From DASXUG01 sp964620425 (GTDB lineage Bacteria > Pseudomonadota > Gammaproteobacteria > Burkholderiales > Methylophilaceae), in contig CAZUGV010000009.1 in the NCBI GenBank assembly GCA_964620425.1, positions 1-64,000 on the forward strand: DNA of 64,000 bases. The letters run 5' to 3'. A model generated the notes under the pieces. That model was not told the DNA's origin. It saw only the letters and a list, made by a program, of their open reading frames with translations, and searched no databases. Each line of letters begins with the position of its first letter. Positions within the stretch are counted from its first letter, which is position 1. Shown one piece after another: positions 51,501-61,102 of the stretch. The position numbers were made by a program, and so were the translations under genes.

Positions 51501-54500
51501 ATGAAAACACGCTCAAACACCATAAAATTGCGCCAGGTTTTAATCGGCGGATTACTTGCAGTTGCCAGCTTATGCAACCTAACAGCTAATGCTGCGAGCA
51601 CCCTCACCTCGCCCACCAACCTAGCTGATAAACCACTATTTGCGGTAGGCACAAATTTAACTGGCAATGTTGCGCTATCGCTTTCCGTAGAGTGGCCAAC
51701 AGCGGTTAAGCCTGCTTACAAATACGAAGCTGGCACTACAAGCACGCACTATAAGATAGCTCAAGAATACTTAGGCTATTTTGATGCAGATAAATGTTAT
51801 CGCTATGTTGTTTCGGGAGGGGCAGATGGAGACTATTTTGAACCAGAAAGCTACACCAGTGGGCATGATTGCTTTGGAGTCCCAACAGCGCGCTGGAGCG
51901 GTAACTTTCTAAATTGGGCGCTTACCCCAGCGATTGATATGCTCCGCTTAACCCTGACAGGTGGCTACCGCTCAGTCGATAGAGAAGACTTCACCATCTT
52001 AGATAAAGGCTGGCAAACAGACCAAGCGGATGCAAGCACTAATCACACGATTAGTGGCTCGACAGATATCGAGAAATCAACGCCATTCAATTTTGCATCA
52101 TTAACCTTTAGAGTCGGTAATTTAGGCCGAGATTTTCAGTTCTCAACGGATTCAGCAAAACTTCAACCAGCGACACCAAATCCTTCAATTTTAATCTCCT
52201 CAACAACCAGTGATACTTCTGCAGTTGCAGGTGATGTTTATAGAATGGCGGCAAGAGTGCATGTATGTAAGCCCAGCTTATTAGAATCTAGCGATTATTG
52301 TACGTTGTATCCTAGTGGCAAATACAAGCCAACTGGTTTAATTCAAAAAAATGCCTTAAAGCTTAACTTTGCCGCGTTTGGCTATTTAAACGATGAAATG
52401 AGAGAAAGGGATGGTGGTGTGTTACGTGCAAGAATGTCAGCACTTGGTCCAAAAATGAAGTCTGGCTCTACCATTGTAGATAACCCCAATGCAGAGTGGG
52501 ATGCATTTTCGGGCATTTTTGTACCTAACCCTGCTAGCAAAGATGCCTCTGACACCACTAAAGCCACGGGAGTGACTATCAATAATAGCGGTGTTATCAA
52601 CTACCTGAATAAGTTTGGCTTAGGTGGCATTAAATACAAATCTAAAGACCCTGTCAGCGAATTGTATTATGCAACCACTCGGTACTTTAGAAAAAAAGGC
52701 AATGTAGCGGAATACACATCGGGGCTGTCAACGTTTACTGCTTCTCTGCTAGATAATTTCCCCGTAATTACTGACTGGGACGACCCAATTAAAGATGCAT
52801 GCCAGAAAAACTTTATCATTGGTGTGGGGGATACTAATACCCACGCAGATGCGAACCTTCCTGGGAGCACCATCAGATCAACTTTTGAATTAGCCCTTCC
52901 ACAGCAGGTGATAGATGATGCCAGCAAATCTAACGACCTTGCAGATGCAGTGAATATCGGGTTAATGGATGTTAAAGTTTCAACCAACAAAGTGGGTGAG
53001 ATTGAGGATGTGAATAAATACGGAAATTTGGGTGAGAGATACACTGCACATGGACCAGCGAGGAAAGCGACTTACTTGATGGCAGGCATTGCCTACGATA
53101 TCCATACGCGTGATATACGTTCAGACCTGACTGGTATGCAAACAATCACTACTTATTGGTTAGATGTTTTGGAGTCTGAAGATCAAAAAGATTCGGGTGG
53201 CGCTGGCATGCGCAACCAATTTTGGTTAACCGCAAAATACGGTGGCTTTAAAGTGCCAGAAGGTTTTCAGCCCTACACTGGCTCACAACTCATACCAACT
53301 AAAGATTGGGATGCTGACAATAATGGCGACCCAGATCATTACTTTAGGGTGAATCAACCAGCTTTAATGAAGACTGGCTTAAAAAATACCTTTGATAGCA
53401 TTATCAATGCATTAACAGGCTCTTCTATCTCGTTTGCCACATCCTCACCTTCTGTACAAAACGGCTCCCTCACCTACGCAACCGCATACAACTCAGATGG
53501 CTGGACTGGCGATTTAATTGCGAGTCAGCTAATAGTGTCTAATACTGGTGTTGTTTCGAGTAGCAAGGTGTGGAATGCGGTAGATAAATTAGAAACTCAA
53601 GCTTCTGGCAGTGGCTGGGATGGTAACAGAAAAATTGCATCGGCGACTTGTGTTGCAGGTTCGTTTGGCATGCAAACATGCACAGGCGTGCCATTTAGAT
53701 TGGGTGGCGGTGGAACTACAGGCATTGATGCCAATCAAGCCGCGTTGTTAAGTTCAACAGGAACCAACCAACAAAGCATCCTCAACTTTTTACGCGGAGA
53801 CCGCAGCAATGCAGGGGCGTCTGGCGCAAAACTGTATAGAGATAGGGTTAAAATTTTAGGGGATATTGTTAACTCTAAGGCGGTGCCTATCGGCGCACCG
53901 AATAAATCATATATTGATACTTTTAATCCCGGCTACTCTACTTTCAAGGCCAACTATGCAAGCCGCCCAACGACGGTATATGTTGGTGGCAATGATGGCA
54001 TGATGCACGCCTTTAATGGCTCGCTTGCAGGCGGAACTGAGCTATTTTCGTTTATACCGAATGCAGTATTAAATGGGCCAAACAACACGCCCGGTGTAGA
54101 TGGTATCGCCCGCTTGGGGGATGCTACTTATGGTCACCTCTATTATGTTGATGCTACGCCAACCGTGGCAGATGTTGATTATGGTAACGGCAGTGGCGAT
54201 TGGCACTCATTGCTTCTCGGCGGTTTAGGCAAAGGCGGAAAATCATATTTTGCGATTGATGTAACGAACCCAAGTGATACAGGCAAACCTAACCCTTTAA
54301 CCAGTGAAACAAGCATAGCCACAGCTGTTAAATGGGAGTTTACGCATCAAGACATGGGTTACACATACGACACGCCATTAGTCGTTAAAACTGTGAAATA
54401 TGGCTGGGTCGTGGTCTTGACTTCTGGTTATAACAACACAGATGGTAAAGGTTACTTCTTTTTAGTGAAGCCAAGTGACGGCACGCTGTTAGAAAAAATC

Positions 54501-55412
54501 CCCGTCAATGACGCTGGACAAGCCGCAGGAACTGATGCTGGCTTGGCGCACGTAAACGCCTTTGTTGCAGATGCGCGTTCAGGTTTGGCAGATGCACTGT
54601 ATGCGGGTGATTTACTTGGCAATGTATGGCGAGTAGACCTGACAGGCACGACCTATACAGTGCTAAAACTAGCCACACTCAAAGCACAAGATGGCAGTGC
54701 GCAACCTGTCACCACCTCACCGATTATTGAGGTAGATGCCAACACAGGTAAGCGTTATGTTTTTGTGGGAACAGGTCGATTATTAGATGCATCGGACATG
54801 ACACGCACACAAGGGCAAACATTTTATGCCATTAACGATGGTACGGTTTCTAGCTTTTTTAATGCAAACACTTTGCCTACTGGAGTCACTTTCCCCATTC
54901 TAAGAGCCAACTTAAACGACAACACCAGTACCATTTTGACTGGGATTGGCAACAACCCAGCTCAACCAATGGGTTACTATGTAGATTTGGGCTTTTCGAA
55001 CGGAAAACCGTATTTTATTAATGCTGAAATGGCGAGCGCATCAGGCGCGATTGCATTCATCGCCAACGTGGTAGATAGCTCAGATGCATGTAACCCTTCT
55101 GGCAGCAATCGCACCTACGCATTGACCTATGGTACTGGGCAAACAGTACTTTTTCAAAAAGATGCTAACGGCAATGTGTTGCTCGATGTGAATGGCAGCA
55201 GAATCCCTGGTGCGAGTGTGTCAGGGGTAGGTCTAGGCGTGAATGTGGCATTTGTTAAAGTCACCTATAAAGATGCGAATGGCATGGATCACGAATACAC
55301 CAATGTTGTTACATCAAATGATAAAGGCGGCAGCAATGGTACTGAAATCAACCTAGCCTCCAATAAATCATTTTTACAGCTCAATTGGCGTGAACTACCA
55401 ACCTCCGAGTAA
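51501..55412 (+). CDS. pilY1: Pilus tip/adhesion protein PilY1 (copy 1)
   Basis: Large exported protein of 1303 residues associated with the type IV pilus tip, where PilY1 controls extension, adhesion and surface sensing. Seen: a signal peptide to NANAAST (about 33), an N-terminal module with CYRY, GNFLNWALTPAIDM and GGYRSVDRED motifs, a Ca2+-binding-like loop DADNNGDPDHYF (about 603-614), SSISFATSSPSVQNG, and a C-terminal beta-propeller region from about residue 778 (RDRVKILGDIVNSK, RPTTVYVGGNDGMMHAFNG, GLGKGGKSYFAIDVTNP, LADALYAGDLLGNVWRVD) ending LNWRELPTSE. Followed by a terminator. Confidence 0.93.
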   Translation: MKTRSNTIKLRQVLIGGLLAVASLCNLTANAASTLTSPTNLADKPLFAVGTNLTGNVALSLSVEWPTAVKPAYKYEAGTTSTHYKIAQEYLGYFDADKCYRYVVSGGADGDYFEPESYTSGHDCFGVPTARWSGNFLNWALTPAIDMLRLTLTGGYRSVDREDFTILDKGWQTDQADASTNHTISGSTDIEKSTPFNFASLTFRVGNLGRDFQFSTDSAKLQPATPNPSILISSTTSDTSAVAGDVYRMAARVHVCKPSLLESSDYCTLYPSGKYKPTGLIQKNALKLNFAAFGYLNDEMRERDGGVLRARMSALGPKMKSGSTIVDNPNAEWDAFSGIFVPNPASKDASDTTKATGVTINNSGVINYLNKFGLGGIKYKSKDPVSELYYATTRYFRKKGNVAEYTSGLSTFTASLLDNFPVITDWDDPIKDACQKNFIIGVGDTNTHADANLPGSTIRSTFELALPQQVIDDASKSNDLADAVNIGLMDVKVSTNKVGEIEDVNKYGNLGERYTAHGPARKATYLMAGIAYDIHTRDIRSDLTGMQTITTYWLDVLESEDQKDSGGAGMRNQFWLTAKYGGFKVPEGFQPYTGSQLIPTKDWDADNNGDPDHYFRVNQPALMKTGLKNTFDSIINALTGSSISFATSSPSVQNGSLTYATAYNSDGWTGDLIASQLIVSNTGVVSSSKVWNAVDKLETQASGSGWDGNRKIASATCVAGSFGMQTCTGVPFRLGGGGTTGIDANQAALLSSTGTNQQSILNFLRGDRSNAGASGAKLYRDRVKILGDIVNSKAVPIGAPNKSYIDTFNPGYSTFKANYASRPTTVYVGGNDGMMHAFNGSLAGGTELFSFIPNAVLNGPNNTPGVDGIARLGDATYGHLYYVDATPTVADVDYGNGSGDWHSLLLGGLGKGGKSYFAIDVTNPSDTGKPNPLTSETSIATAVKWEFTHQDMGYTYDTPLVVKTVKYGWVVVLTSGYNNTDGKGYFFLVKPSDGTLLEKIPVNDAGQAAGTDAGLAHVNAFVADARSGLADALYAGDLLGNVWRVDLTGTTYTVLKLATLKAQDGSAQPVTTSPIIEVDANTGKRYVFVGTGRLLDASDMTRTQGQTFYAINDGTVSSFFNANTLPTGVTFPILRANLNDNTSTILTGIGNNPAQPMGYYVDLGFSNGKPYFINAEMASASGAIAFIANVVDSSDACNPSGSNRTYALTYGTGQTVLFQKDANGNVLLDVNGSRIPGASVSGVGLGVNVAFVKVTYKDANGMDHEYTNVVTSNDKGGSNGTEINLASNKSFLQLNWRELPTSE

Positions 55413-55462
55413 TCCGCTGAGGCTTTGCTCAAATGAGTAAGTAACAGCTTTTAGTGATGCTT

Positions 55463-55496
55463 GCCACGGGTCATCCCTCCACGGCCCGTGGCTTTT
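55463..55496 (+). terminator. Intrinsic terminator after pilY1 copy 1
   Basis: Perfect stem GCCACGGG (55463-55470)/CCCGTGGC (55485-55492), 14-base loop, then TTTT. It closes the pilE-to-pilY1 unit, so the second pilY1 probably has its own promoter in 55500-55650. Confidence 0.82.
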
Positions 55497-55652
55497 GATT
55501 TAAATACCAAGCCATCTATTTGAAATAGCCTATTATTTGCCGTTTAAATTACATATAGGCAACTTGAATTTAGGCTTAAAATGGCTGCATAATTGGCTAT
55601 AAGTTTTAACAACTCACTTTGACAGAAAAGCTGCTCAGGCAAACATTACAAC

Positions 55653-58600
55653 ATGCAGACTTGTGAATACTTAACCTCAACAATATCTCGTGTATTCATA
55701 TCACTTGGCATTATGCTGTTGATTAACTGCACCACCGTCAGGGCTGAAACCAGCTTGGCAGATGCTCCCTTATTAGCCTCAGCAAGCAACCTTCCTGGCA
55801 ACGTGGCGTTAGTTATTTCTGCTGAATTTCCAACAGCTTTAACTTACGCTTACTCTGGTCTAACTAACTATTCAACTAGCACTGAGTATTTGGGGTATTT
55901 TGATCCGAATAAATGCTATAGCTACTTCACGTCTGACCCTATAACAGCAAATGGTAAGTACTTTAACCCCGTTGCAAATGCCAATAATCATATATGTAAT
56001 GGTCAATGGAGTGGTAATTTCTTAAATTGGGCTACCATGCAGTCATTAGACCCCTTTAGACAAACCTTATCTGGGGGAAATCGGGTTATTGACACAACGA
56101 CAACCACAATCCTAGAAAAGGCATGGTCTTCAGGGCAAGGTGGGTATAAAAATCGTCAAAAATTGATCTCAGGTCAAACATTAATCAGTCAATCAACGCC
56201 GATAAATAACGCAGCATGGACGAATCTATATATTCGCATCGACATGCTAGGAAATAAAATGTGGTACTCAAATACTAGCGTTACAGCTGCAAATAGCTTA
56301 ACTTTAGTAGCGAATACTTCCGTACTTGCGGACACCGCAGATGAAACAAATCCAACACCAAATACCATTTATCAAAAAAATGTGCGTGTTAAGGTTTGCG
56401 ATAACAATGTTTCTGGCGTGCCAATGGAGTCAAATTGCACCCAATATACGAATGCTAGCACCGTTAGCTACAAGCCGACTGGACTCATTCAGAGCAACGC
56501 TACAAAATTAAGATTTTCTGCATTTGGATATTTAGCAGACCCTGCTTTCACTACCGATAATAACTTCACAGGCTCTTACAGCGTCACAACCCAGACTAGA
56601 AACCAAAATTTACAGGGTGGAGTTTTAAGAGCAAAAATGGCATTTGTTGGGCCTAGTGCACTTGGCACTTATGGCAACATATCAGACAACTCATCAGCAA
56701 GTGAGTGGGATGCAAGTGGTATTTTTAAACTCAACCCTGATAGCACTTCAGCTAGCCAAACCGTTACAAACTATGGGTTGGACACATCATCTGTTCAAAA
56801 CAGCGGAGTTATTAACTATTTAAATAAATTTGGCTCAACCTCAGGGCGATATAAAGTTTTTGATCGCACGGCTGAGCTTTATTACGCGGCTATTCGCTAC
56901 TTCAAAAACCTAGGAAATGTGGATGCATATACAAATCTCACAACACTAGGATACAGTAAAGCAGAAAGAACTCAGTTAGTAGATGGGTTCCCTGTATTTA
57001 ACACATGGTCTGACCCAATTTTATATAGCTGCCAAAAAAACTTCATATTAGGTATCGGTGACAACAACACCGCCACTGCAGGCAATTTACCAGGAAGCAA
57101 AAGCACCAGTGGCACTGTACCAAGTGAGGTGAGCAATGACAATACGGTTAATGTATCAATAGCGACAAATAGAGTGGGTGCATTACAAGGGTTGGGCAAT
57201 ATAGGAAATGGCAATACAAGATTAATGGCTGGCCTCGCCTTTGATGCTCATACGCGGGACATTCGCACGGATGCAGCAATGCCCAATACCCAAACCATTA
57301 GTACCTATTGGTTAGATGTTTTAGAAAGCGGTTATGTAGCCAATAACCAATACGAACTCGCTACAAAATTCGGCGGGTTTGATGTTCCCGCAAATTATCA
57401 ATCTTGTTCAACAAGCGCATCTTGTCCAACACCACCAACAATTCCAAGCACTACTACGGGAGATCAAACTTGGGACAAAAATTCTGATGGTTTGCCAGAT
57501 AACTACTTTAAAGCAAATCAGCCTGAATTAATGCAAAGTAGTTTAACGGCAGCATTTAACGCAATTGCCAATGAAGCTACTACTGGCTCTTCAATTTCCT
57601 TTGCTACGACCGCGCCATCAATACAATCTGGTGGCTTAACCTATGCAAGCAGTTACAATACAAATGGCTGGATAGGAGATGTGACTGCCCGACAAATTAA
57701 TATTGATAGCAATGGAATCATTAGCATATCTAATCCTATTTGGAGCGCTGCTGCCAAGCTGGACAGCCAAAACTGGAATACAGGCAGAGTGATTGCAACT
57801 GTCAACCCTTCAAAATCGGGTTGCACATCTGCAACGGCTTTTGGTGCAACAGGCGCTCAAAGTAATTGTGGTGTGGGTTTTACCTTTTCAAATTTAAACA
57901 CTAGCCAACTAGATGCTCTTGGAAGCAATTCAATCAAACAAAACAATGTTTTAAACTTTCTTCGCGGTGAAACAGTGAATGAAGGGTCAACGTATCGGGA
58001 TAGAGTTCAAATTCTGGGCGACATTGTAAACTCTAAAGTTGTACCCATAGGCGCGCCCAACAAACCTTATGTTGATTCGTTTAACCCTGGGTATGCCGAC
58101 TTTAAAGCCAATAATGCAAGCCGCCCTACGGTGGTGTACGTTGGTGCAAATGATGGCATGTTGCATGCATTTGATGGCGCCACTGGGGTGGAGCGTTTTG
58201 CTTTTGTACCCAACGCTTTATTTAGGGGGCCATCAACCCCCGCCACGCCTGCTATAGATGGCCTTGCGCAACTGGCCAGCACTGCTTATTTACATCATTT
58301 TTATGTTGACGCAACCCCTCAAGTGGCAGATGTGACGTTTGCTGATGGCAGTTGGCGTAGCATATTAATTGGTGGCTTAGGCAAAGGTGGCAAATCATAC
58401 TTTGCAATTGATGTCACCAACCCACAAAATTTAAATACCGAGAACGCGTTGGCGAACAACGTGCTGTGGGAGTTTACTCACCCGCTGATGGGGTTTACTT
58501 ACGATACCCCATTGGTGGTTAAAACCGCCAAATATGGCTGGGTCGTTGTATTAACTTCTGGCTATAACAATACAGATGGCAAAGGGTATATTTTTATCGT

Positions 58601-59507
58601 AGATCCTCAGACTGGTGCGTTGAAAGAAAACCCGATAGCAACAAATGTGGGTTCTGTTGCTAATGATGCAGGTTTGGCGCATATCAATGCCTTTGTTGCA
58701 GATGCGCGTTCAGGCTTGGCAGATGCACTCTACGCTGGTGATTTACTTGGCAATGTGTGGCGTGTGGATGTTTCTGGCAGCCCTTCGAGTTACTCTGCCC
58801 TCAAAATTGCATCACTCACTACTGCAAGTGGCGCAAGTCAACCCGTGACGACTTCACCCATTATTGAGATAGACAACGCCACTGGCAAACGCTATGTTTT
58901 TATTGGTACAGGCAAATTACTAGATGCAGCAGATTTAAATAGTACGCAACCTCAAACTTTTTATGCAATCAATGATGGTAGCAGATTGAGCTTTTACAAC
59001 AGCGCAACGTTACCAGCGGTAGCTGGCGGTTACCCTATCACTCGAGATGATATGGTAGATGCTACCTCATCTCTCCTCACAGGGTTTACACAAAATAGCG
59101 CTAAACCAATGGGCTATTTTATTGATTTAGGCACTAACCCTAACAATGGCAAACCCAATTTTATCAACACTGAATTGGCAAGTGCCGCAGGCCTTATCGC
59201 ATTTGCAGCCAACTCAGTGGATAACACTGATGTGTGTAAGCCCACAGGGAGCAATTTAACCTATGCGTTATCTTACGGCACAGGTCAATCTGCGCTGCAA
59301 GATGCTAGCGGTAGCCGAGTGACCTACATAGCTGGTACTGGATTAACCACTAGCCTTAATTTTGTACAGACTAACTTTTCTGACCCAACTAATTTAAAGT
59401 TGATTAACAGCGCTGATAATCAGCCACCACTGGTGTTCACACCTAAATTTTCAACGACCAATGCTTTTACCCAACTCAATTGGCGCGAGTTGCCCACAGC
59501 AGATTAA
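55653..59507 (+). CDS. pilY1: Pilus tip/adhesion protein PilY1 (copy 2)
   Basis: A 1284-residue paralogue of the preceding protein. Seen: signal peptide to TTVRAE (about 32), the parallel motifs CYSYF, GNFLNWATMQSLDPFRQTLSGGNRV, a Ca2+-loop-like WDKNSDGLPDNYF (about 606-618), SISFATTAPSIQSG and the propeller region from about 772 (RDRVQILGDIVNSKVVPIG, VVYVGANDGMLHAFDG, GLGKGGKSYFAIDVTNP). The propeller regions of the two copies are much closer to each other than their N-terminal 600 residues, so the tip-exposed half has diverged. Translationally close to the TonB-like gene. Confidence 0.92.
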   Translation: MQTCEYLTSTISRVFISLGIMLLINCTTVRAETSLADAPLLASASNLPGNVALVISAEFPTALTYAYSGLTNYSTSTEYLGYFDPNKCYSYFTSDPITANGKYFNPVANANNHICNGQWSGNFLNWATMQSLDPFRQTLSGGNRVIDTTTTTILEKAWSSGQGGYKNRQKLISGQTLISQSTPINNAAWTNLYIRIDMLGNKMWYSNTSVTAANSLTLVANTSVLADTADETNPTPNTIYQKNVRVKVCDNNVSGVPMESNCTQYTNASTVSYKPTGLIQSNATKLRFSAFGYLADPAFTTDNNFTGSYSVTTQTRNQNLQGGVLRAKMAFVGPSALGTYGNISDNSSASEWDASGIFKLNPDSTSASQTVTNYGLDTSSVQNSGVINYLNKFGSTSGRYKVFDRTAELYYAAIRYFKNLGNVDAYTNLTTLGYSKAERTQLVDGFPVFNTWSDPILYSCQKNFILGIGDNNTATAGNLPGSKSTSGTVPSEVSNDNTVNVSIATNRVGALQGLGNIGNGNTRLMAGLAFDAHTRDIRTDAAMPNTQTISTYWLDVLESGYVANNQYELATKFGGFDVPANYQSCSTSASCPTPPTIPSTTTGDQTWDKNSDGLPDNYFKANQPELMQSSLTAAFNAIANEATTGSSISFATTAPSIQSGGLTYASSYNTNGWIGDVTARQINIDSNGIISISNPIWSAAAKLDSQNWNTGRVIATVNPSKSGCTSATAFGATGAQSNCGVGFTFSNLNTSQLDALGSNSIKQNNVLNFLRGETVNEGSTYRDRVQILGDIVNSKVVPIGAPNKPYVDSFNPGYADFKANNASRPTVVYVGANDGMLHAFDGATGVERFAFVPNALFRGPSTPATPAIDGLAQLASTAYLHHFYVDATPQVADVTFADGSWRSILIGGLGKGGKSYFAIDVTNPQNLNTENALANNVLWEFTHPLMGFTYDTPLVVKTAKYGWVVVLTSGYNNTDGKGYIFIVDPQTGALKENPIATNVGSVANDAGLAHINAFVADARSGLADALYAGDLLGNVWRVDVSGSPSSYSALKIASLTTASGASQPVTTSPIIEIDNATGKRYVFIGTGKLLDAADLNSTQPQTFYAINDGSRLSFYNSATLPAVAGGYPITRDDMVDATSSLLTGFTQNSAKPMGYFIDLGTNPNNGKPNFINTELASAAGLIAFAANSVDNTDVCKPTGSNLTYALSYGTGQSALQDASGSRVTYIAGTGLTTSLNFVQTNFSDPTNLKLINSADNQPPLVFTPKFSTTNAFTQLNWRELPTAD

Positions 59508-59510
59508 CCG

Positions 59511-60200
59511 ATGACGCGCGCGATAACTGACTATTTTGCGCGGTTGCCTAGCCTGATAGCGATTGTTTTCTCGGGTGTGTTGCATATTGCGTTGATATTT
59601 GGGTTGTCGTTTGAAAGCAAACCCACACCTGCAAAACTGAATCAGCATCAAAACCAAATGGTAGAGGTGCATTTACTACCCGCAGATACAAGCGGTCAGC
59701 ACTCTACTTCCACAACCCAAATTGCGCAGTCTCTTTTTGCCGATGCCACGCAACAGCGTTCGGAGATGTTGGGCAATCTGCCGCCCATACCCGCACACAA
59801 TGCCGATGATCAGACAGAGGAGATACCATCCGTTAATGAAGTCCCGCTTAATCAATACTACTCAAGTAAACATATTGACCGCAAAGCCTTACCACTCGGG
59901 AATGTCGATGTTAGTCAGTTGCAAGGGGAAATCATCAATACCTTCCCTATGCAGTTTAGAGTTTATATTGATGACAAAGGCAAAGTAAAACGTATCGAGC
60001 AGCTTGCAGTACTAGAACAAGACAAGGCGATGGCAGATAAGCTTGCGCAGTTGTTGTACGAAGTAACTTTTATCCCAGCGAAGAAAAACGGAGTAGAGGT
60101 CAATTCGTTTCAGGATATTGAGTTTAGTTTAAAACCAACCATCAACGAAACAACCATGCCTGTCGCTCCCTACTCTGTTGGTGGTGGGTTGAGCAAATAA
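59511..60200 (+). CDS. TonB-like energy-transducer protein
   Basis: A 229-residue protein with an N-terminal membrane anchor (about 15-33, IAIVFSGVLHIALIFGLSF) and a periplasmic region with a short Pro/Gln linker and a C-terminal TonB-like domain (about 135-213, FRVYIDDKGKVKRIEQLAV...KLAQLLYEVTFIPAKKNGVEVNSFQDIEFSL). Unlike classical TonB it lacks a long Pro-rich spacer. It starts 3 bases after pilY1 copy 2, so they are co-expressed, an unusual link between a pilus-tip adhesin and a TonB-type protein. Its last 31 bases overlap the converging Gx-transporter gene. Confidence 0.72.
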   Translation: MTRAITDYFARLPSLIAIVFSGVLHIALIFGLSFESKPTPAKLNQHQNQMVEVHLLPADTSGQHSTSTTQIAQSLFADATQQRSEMLGNLPPIPAHNADDQTEEIPSVNEVPLNQYYSSKHIDRKALPLGNVDVSQLQGEIINTFPMQFRVYIDDKGKVKRIEQLAVLEQDKAMADKLAQLLYEVTFIPAKKNGVEVNSFQDIEFSLKPTINETTMPVAPYSVGGGLSK

Positions 60201-60688
60201 GCCGTTACAAAGCCGTTCACTAAGCCGAACAGCAAGGCTGCACAGGCAAAAATGGGGATTAAATAAGCGACGCCTGCATGGGGAATCAGCCATAAACGCA
60301 CAACTATCAACTGCCCGCCAATATGTGCGAATGCGGCTAATATGCTTAAGCTGATTGGGCTAAAATATCGTCTTGGTAAACGAACCGCTAGCGCCAAAAC
60401 GACTAGGCTCATCAACGCACCACATAAACTTAAGGCAAATGTAGGCGACAAAAAGTTGCCAAGTAGAAAACTACTAGCAAACACGCGCAACAAGCTCACC
60501 CATGCAGCTGTGGCAAAGTCAAACCGATACAACACCAACAAAGTGACAATATTGGCAATGCCAGGTTTAACCCCCGGCAATGGCGATGGAATCACAGCCT
60601 CTGCCAGATGCAAACCAATCGCCAGCGCAGCAAGCTGCGCAATGCGGTGGTCATCTGCCGTGGTTTGAATGGTGATTTTCTTGTGCAT
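60170..60688 (-). CDS. Gx transporter-family membrane protein (HepT-like)
   Basis: A 172-residue integral membrane protein with four or five segments. Seen: LAALAIGLHLAEAVIPSPLPGVKPGIANIVTLLVLYRFDFATAAWVSLLRVFASSFLLGNF split over residues 16-78, the signature of the group once called heptaprenyl diphosphate synthase component I, now Gx transporters (ECF-like). It directly follows the NusG-II gene in a conserved ApbE-NusG_II-Gx set seen with extracellular flavin or Rnf-type redox systems. Substrate unknown. Confidence 0.85.
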   Translation of the reverse strand: MHKKITIQTTADDHRIAQLAALAIGLHLAEAVIPSPLPGVKPGIANIVTLLVLYRFDFATAAWVSLLRVFASSFLLGNFLSPTFALSLCGALMSLVVLALAVRLPRRYFSPISLSILAAFAHIGGQLIVVRLWLIPHAGVAYLIPIFACAALLFGLVNGFVTAYLLNPPPTE

Positions 60689-60689
60689 T

Positions 60690-61085
60690 CTAATAATTTA
60701 GCGAGTCATAATTTTTTGTTGCGCCAATTAACTCCACACTGACACGATTAGGTAAACAAATGGCAACCTGCCCAGCTTGACTTAACCAGCCCTGATGCAC
60801 GCAATATTGGCTATTGCAGGGCGATGACGCAAAACGCACTTTGCCTTGATGGATAACAATATGCGAATCGCCAATCGGCCCATGCACCACCAAATTACGC
60901 TCTTGAATTAAGCTCAGGGTTGCATAAATATGGTCGCCTTGGCGAATAATAATTTTAGCCGCAGCTTCATGTTGCCATAGCGTTTTAAACAGCAACACCA
61001 CCAGTGCCACGCCAGCAAGCATGACCAAATAATCGCCCAATAAAGGCTTAATCAATAATGATTTGTTGAGTTTGCTAGCAATCAT
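60690..61085 (-). CDS. NusG domain II-containing membrane-anchored protein
   Basis: A 131-residue protein with one N-terminal membrane helix (about 16-35, LVMLAGVALVVLLFKTLW) and a periplasmic NusG_II domain (about 45-128) with IIIRQGDHIYATLSL, VHGPIGDSHIVIHQGKVRFASSPCNSQYCVHQGWLSQAGQVAICLPNRVSVEL. The two Cys in SPCNSQYC are typical. It accompanies ApbE and Gx proteins in this type of locus. ATG 61085 is preferred to TTG 61091. One base from the Gx gene. Confidence 0.83.
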   Translation of the reverse strand: MIASKLNKSLLIKPLLGDYLVMLAGVALVVLLFKTLWQHEAAAKIIIRQGDHIYATLSLIQERNLVVHGPIGDSHIVIHQGKVRFASSPCNSQYCVHQGWLSQAGQVAICLPNRVSVELIGATKNYDSLNY

Positions 61086-61102
61086 AAGCAATGATGGAGA
61101 AT

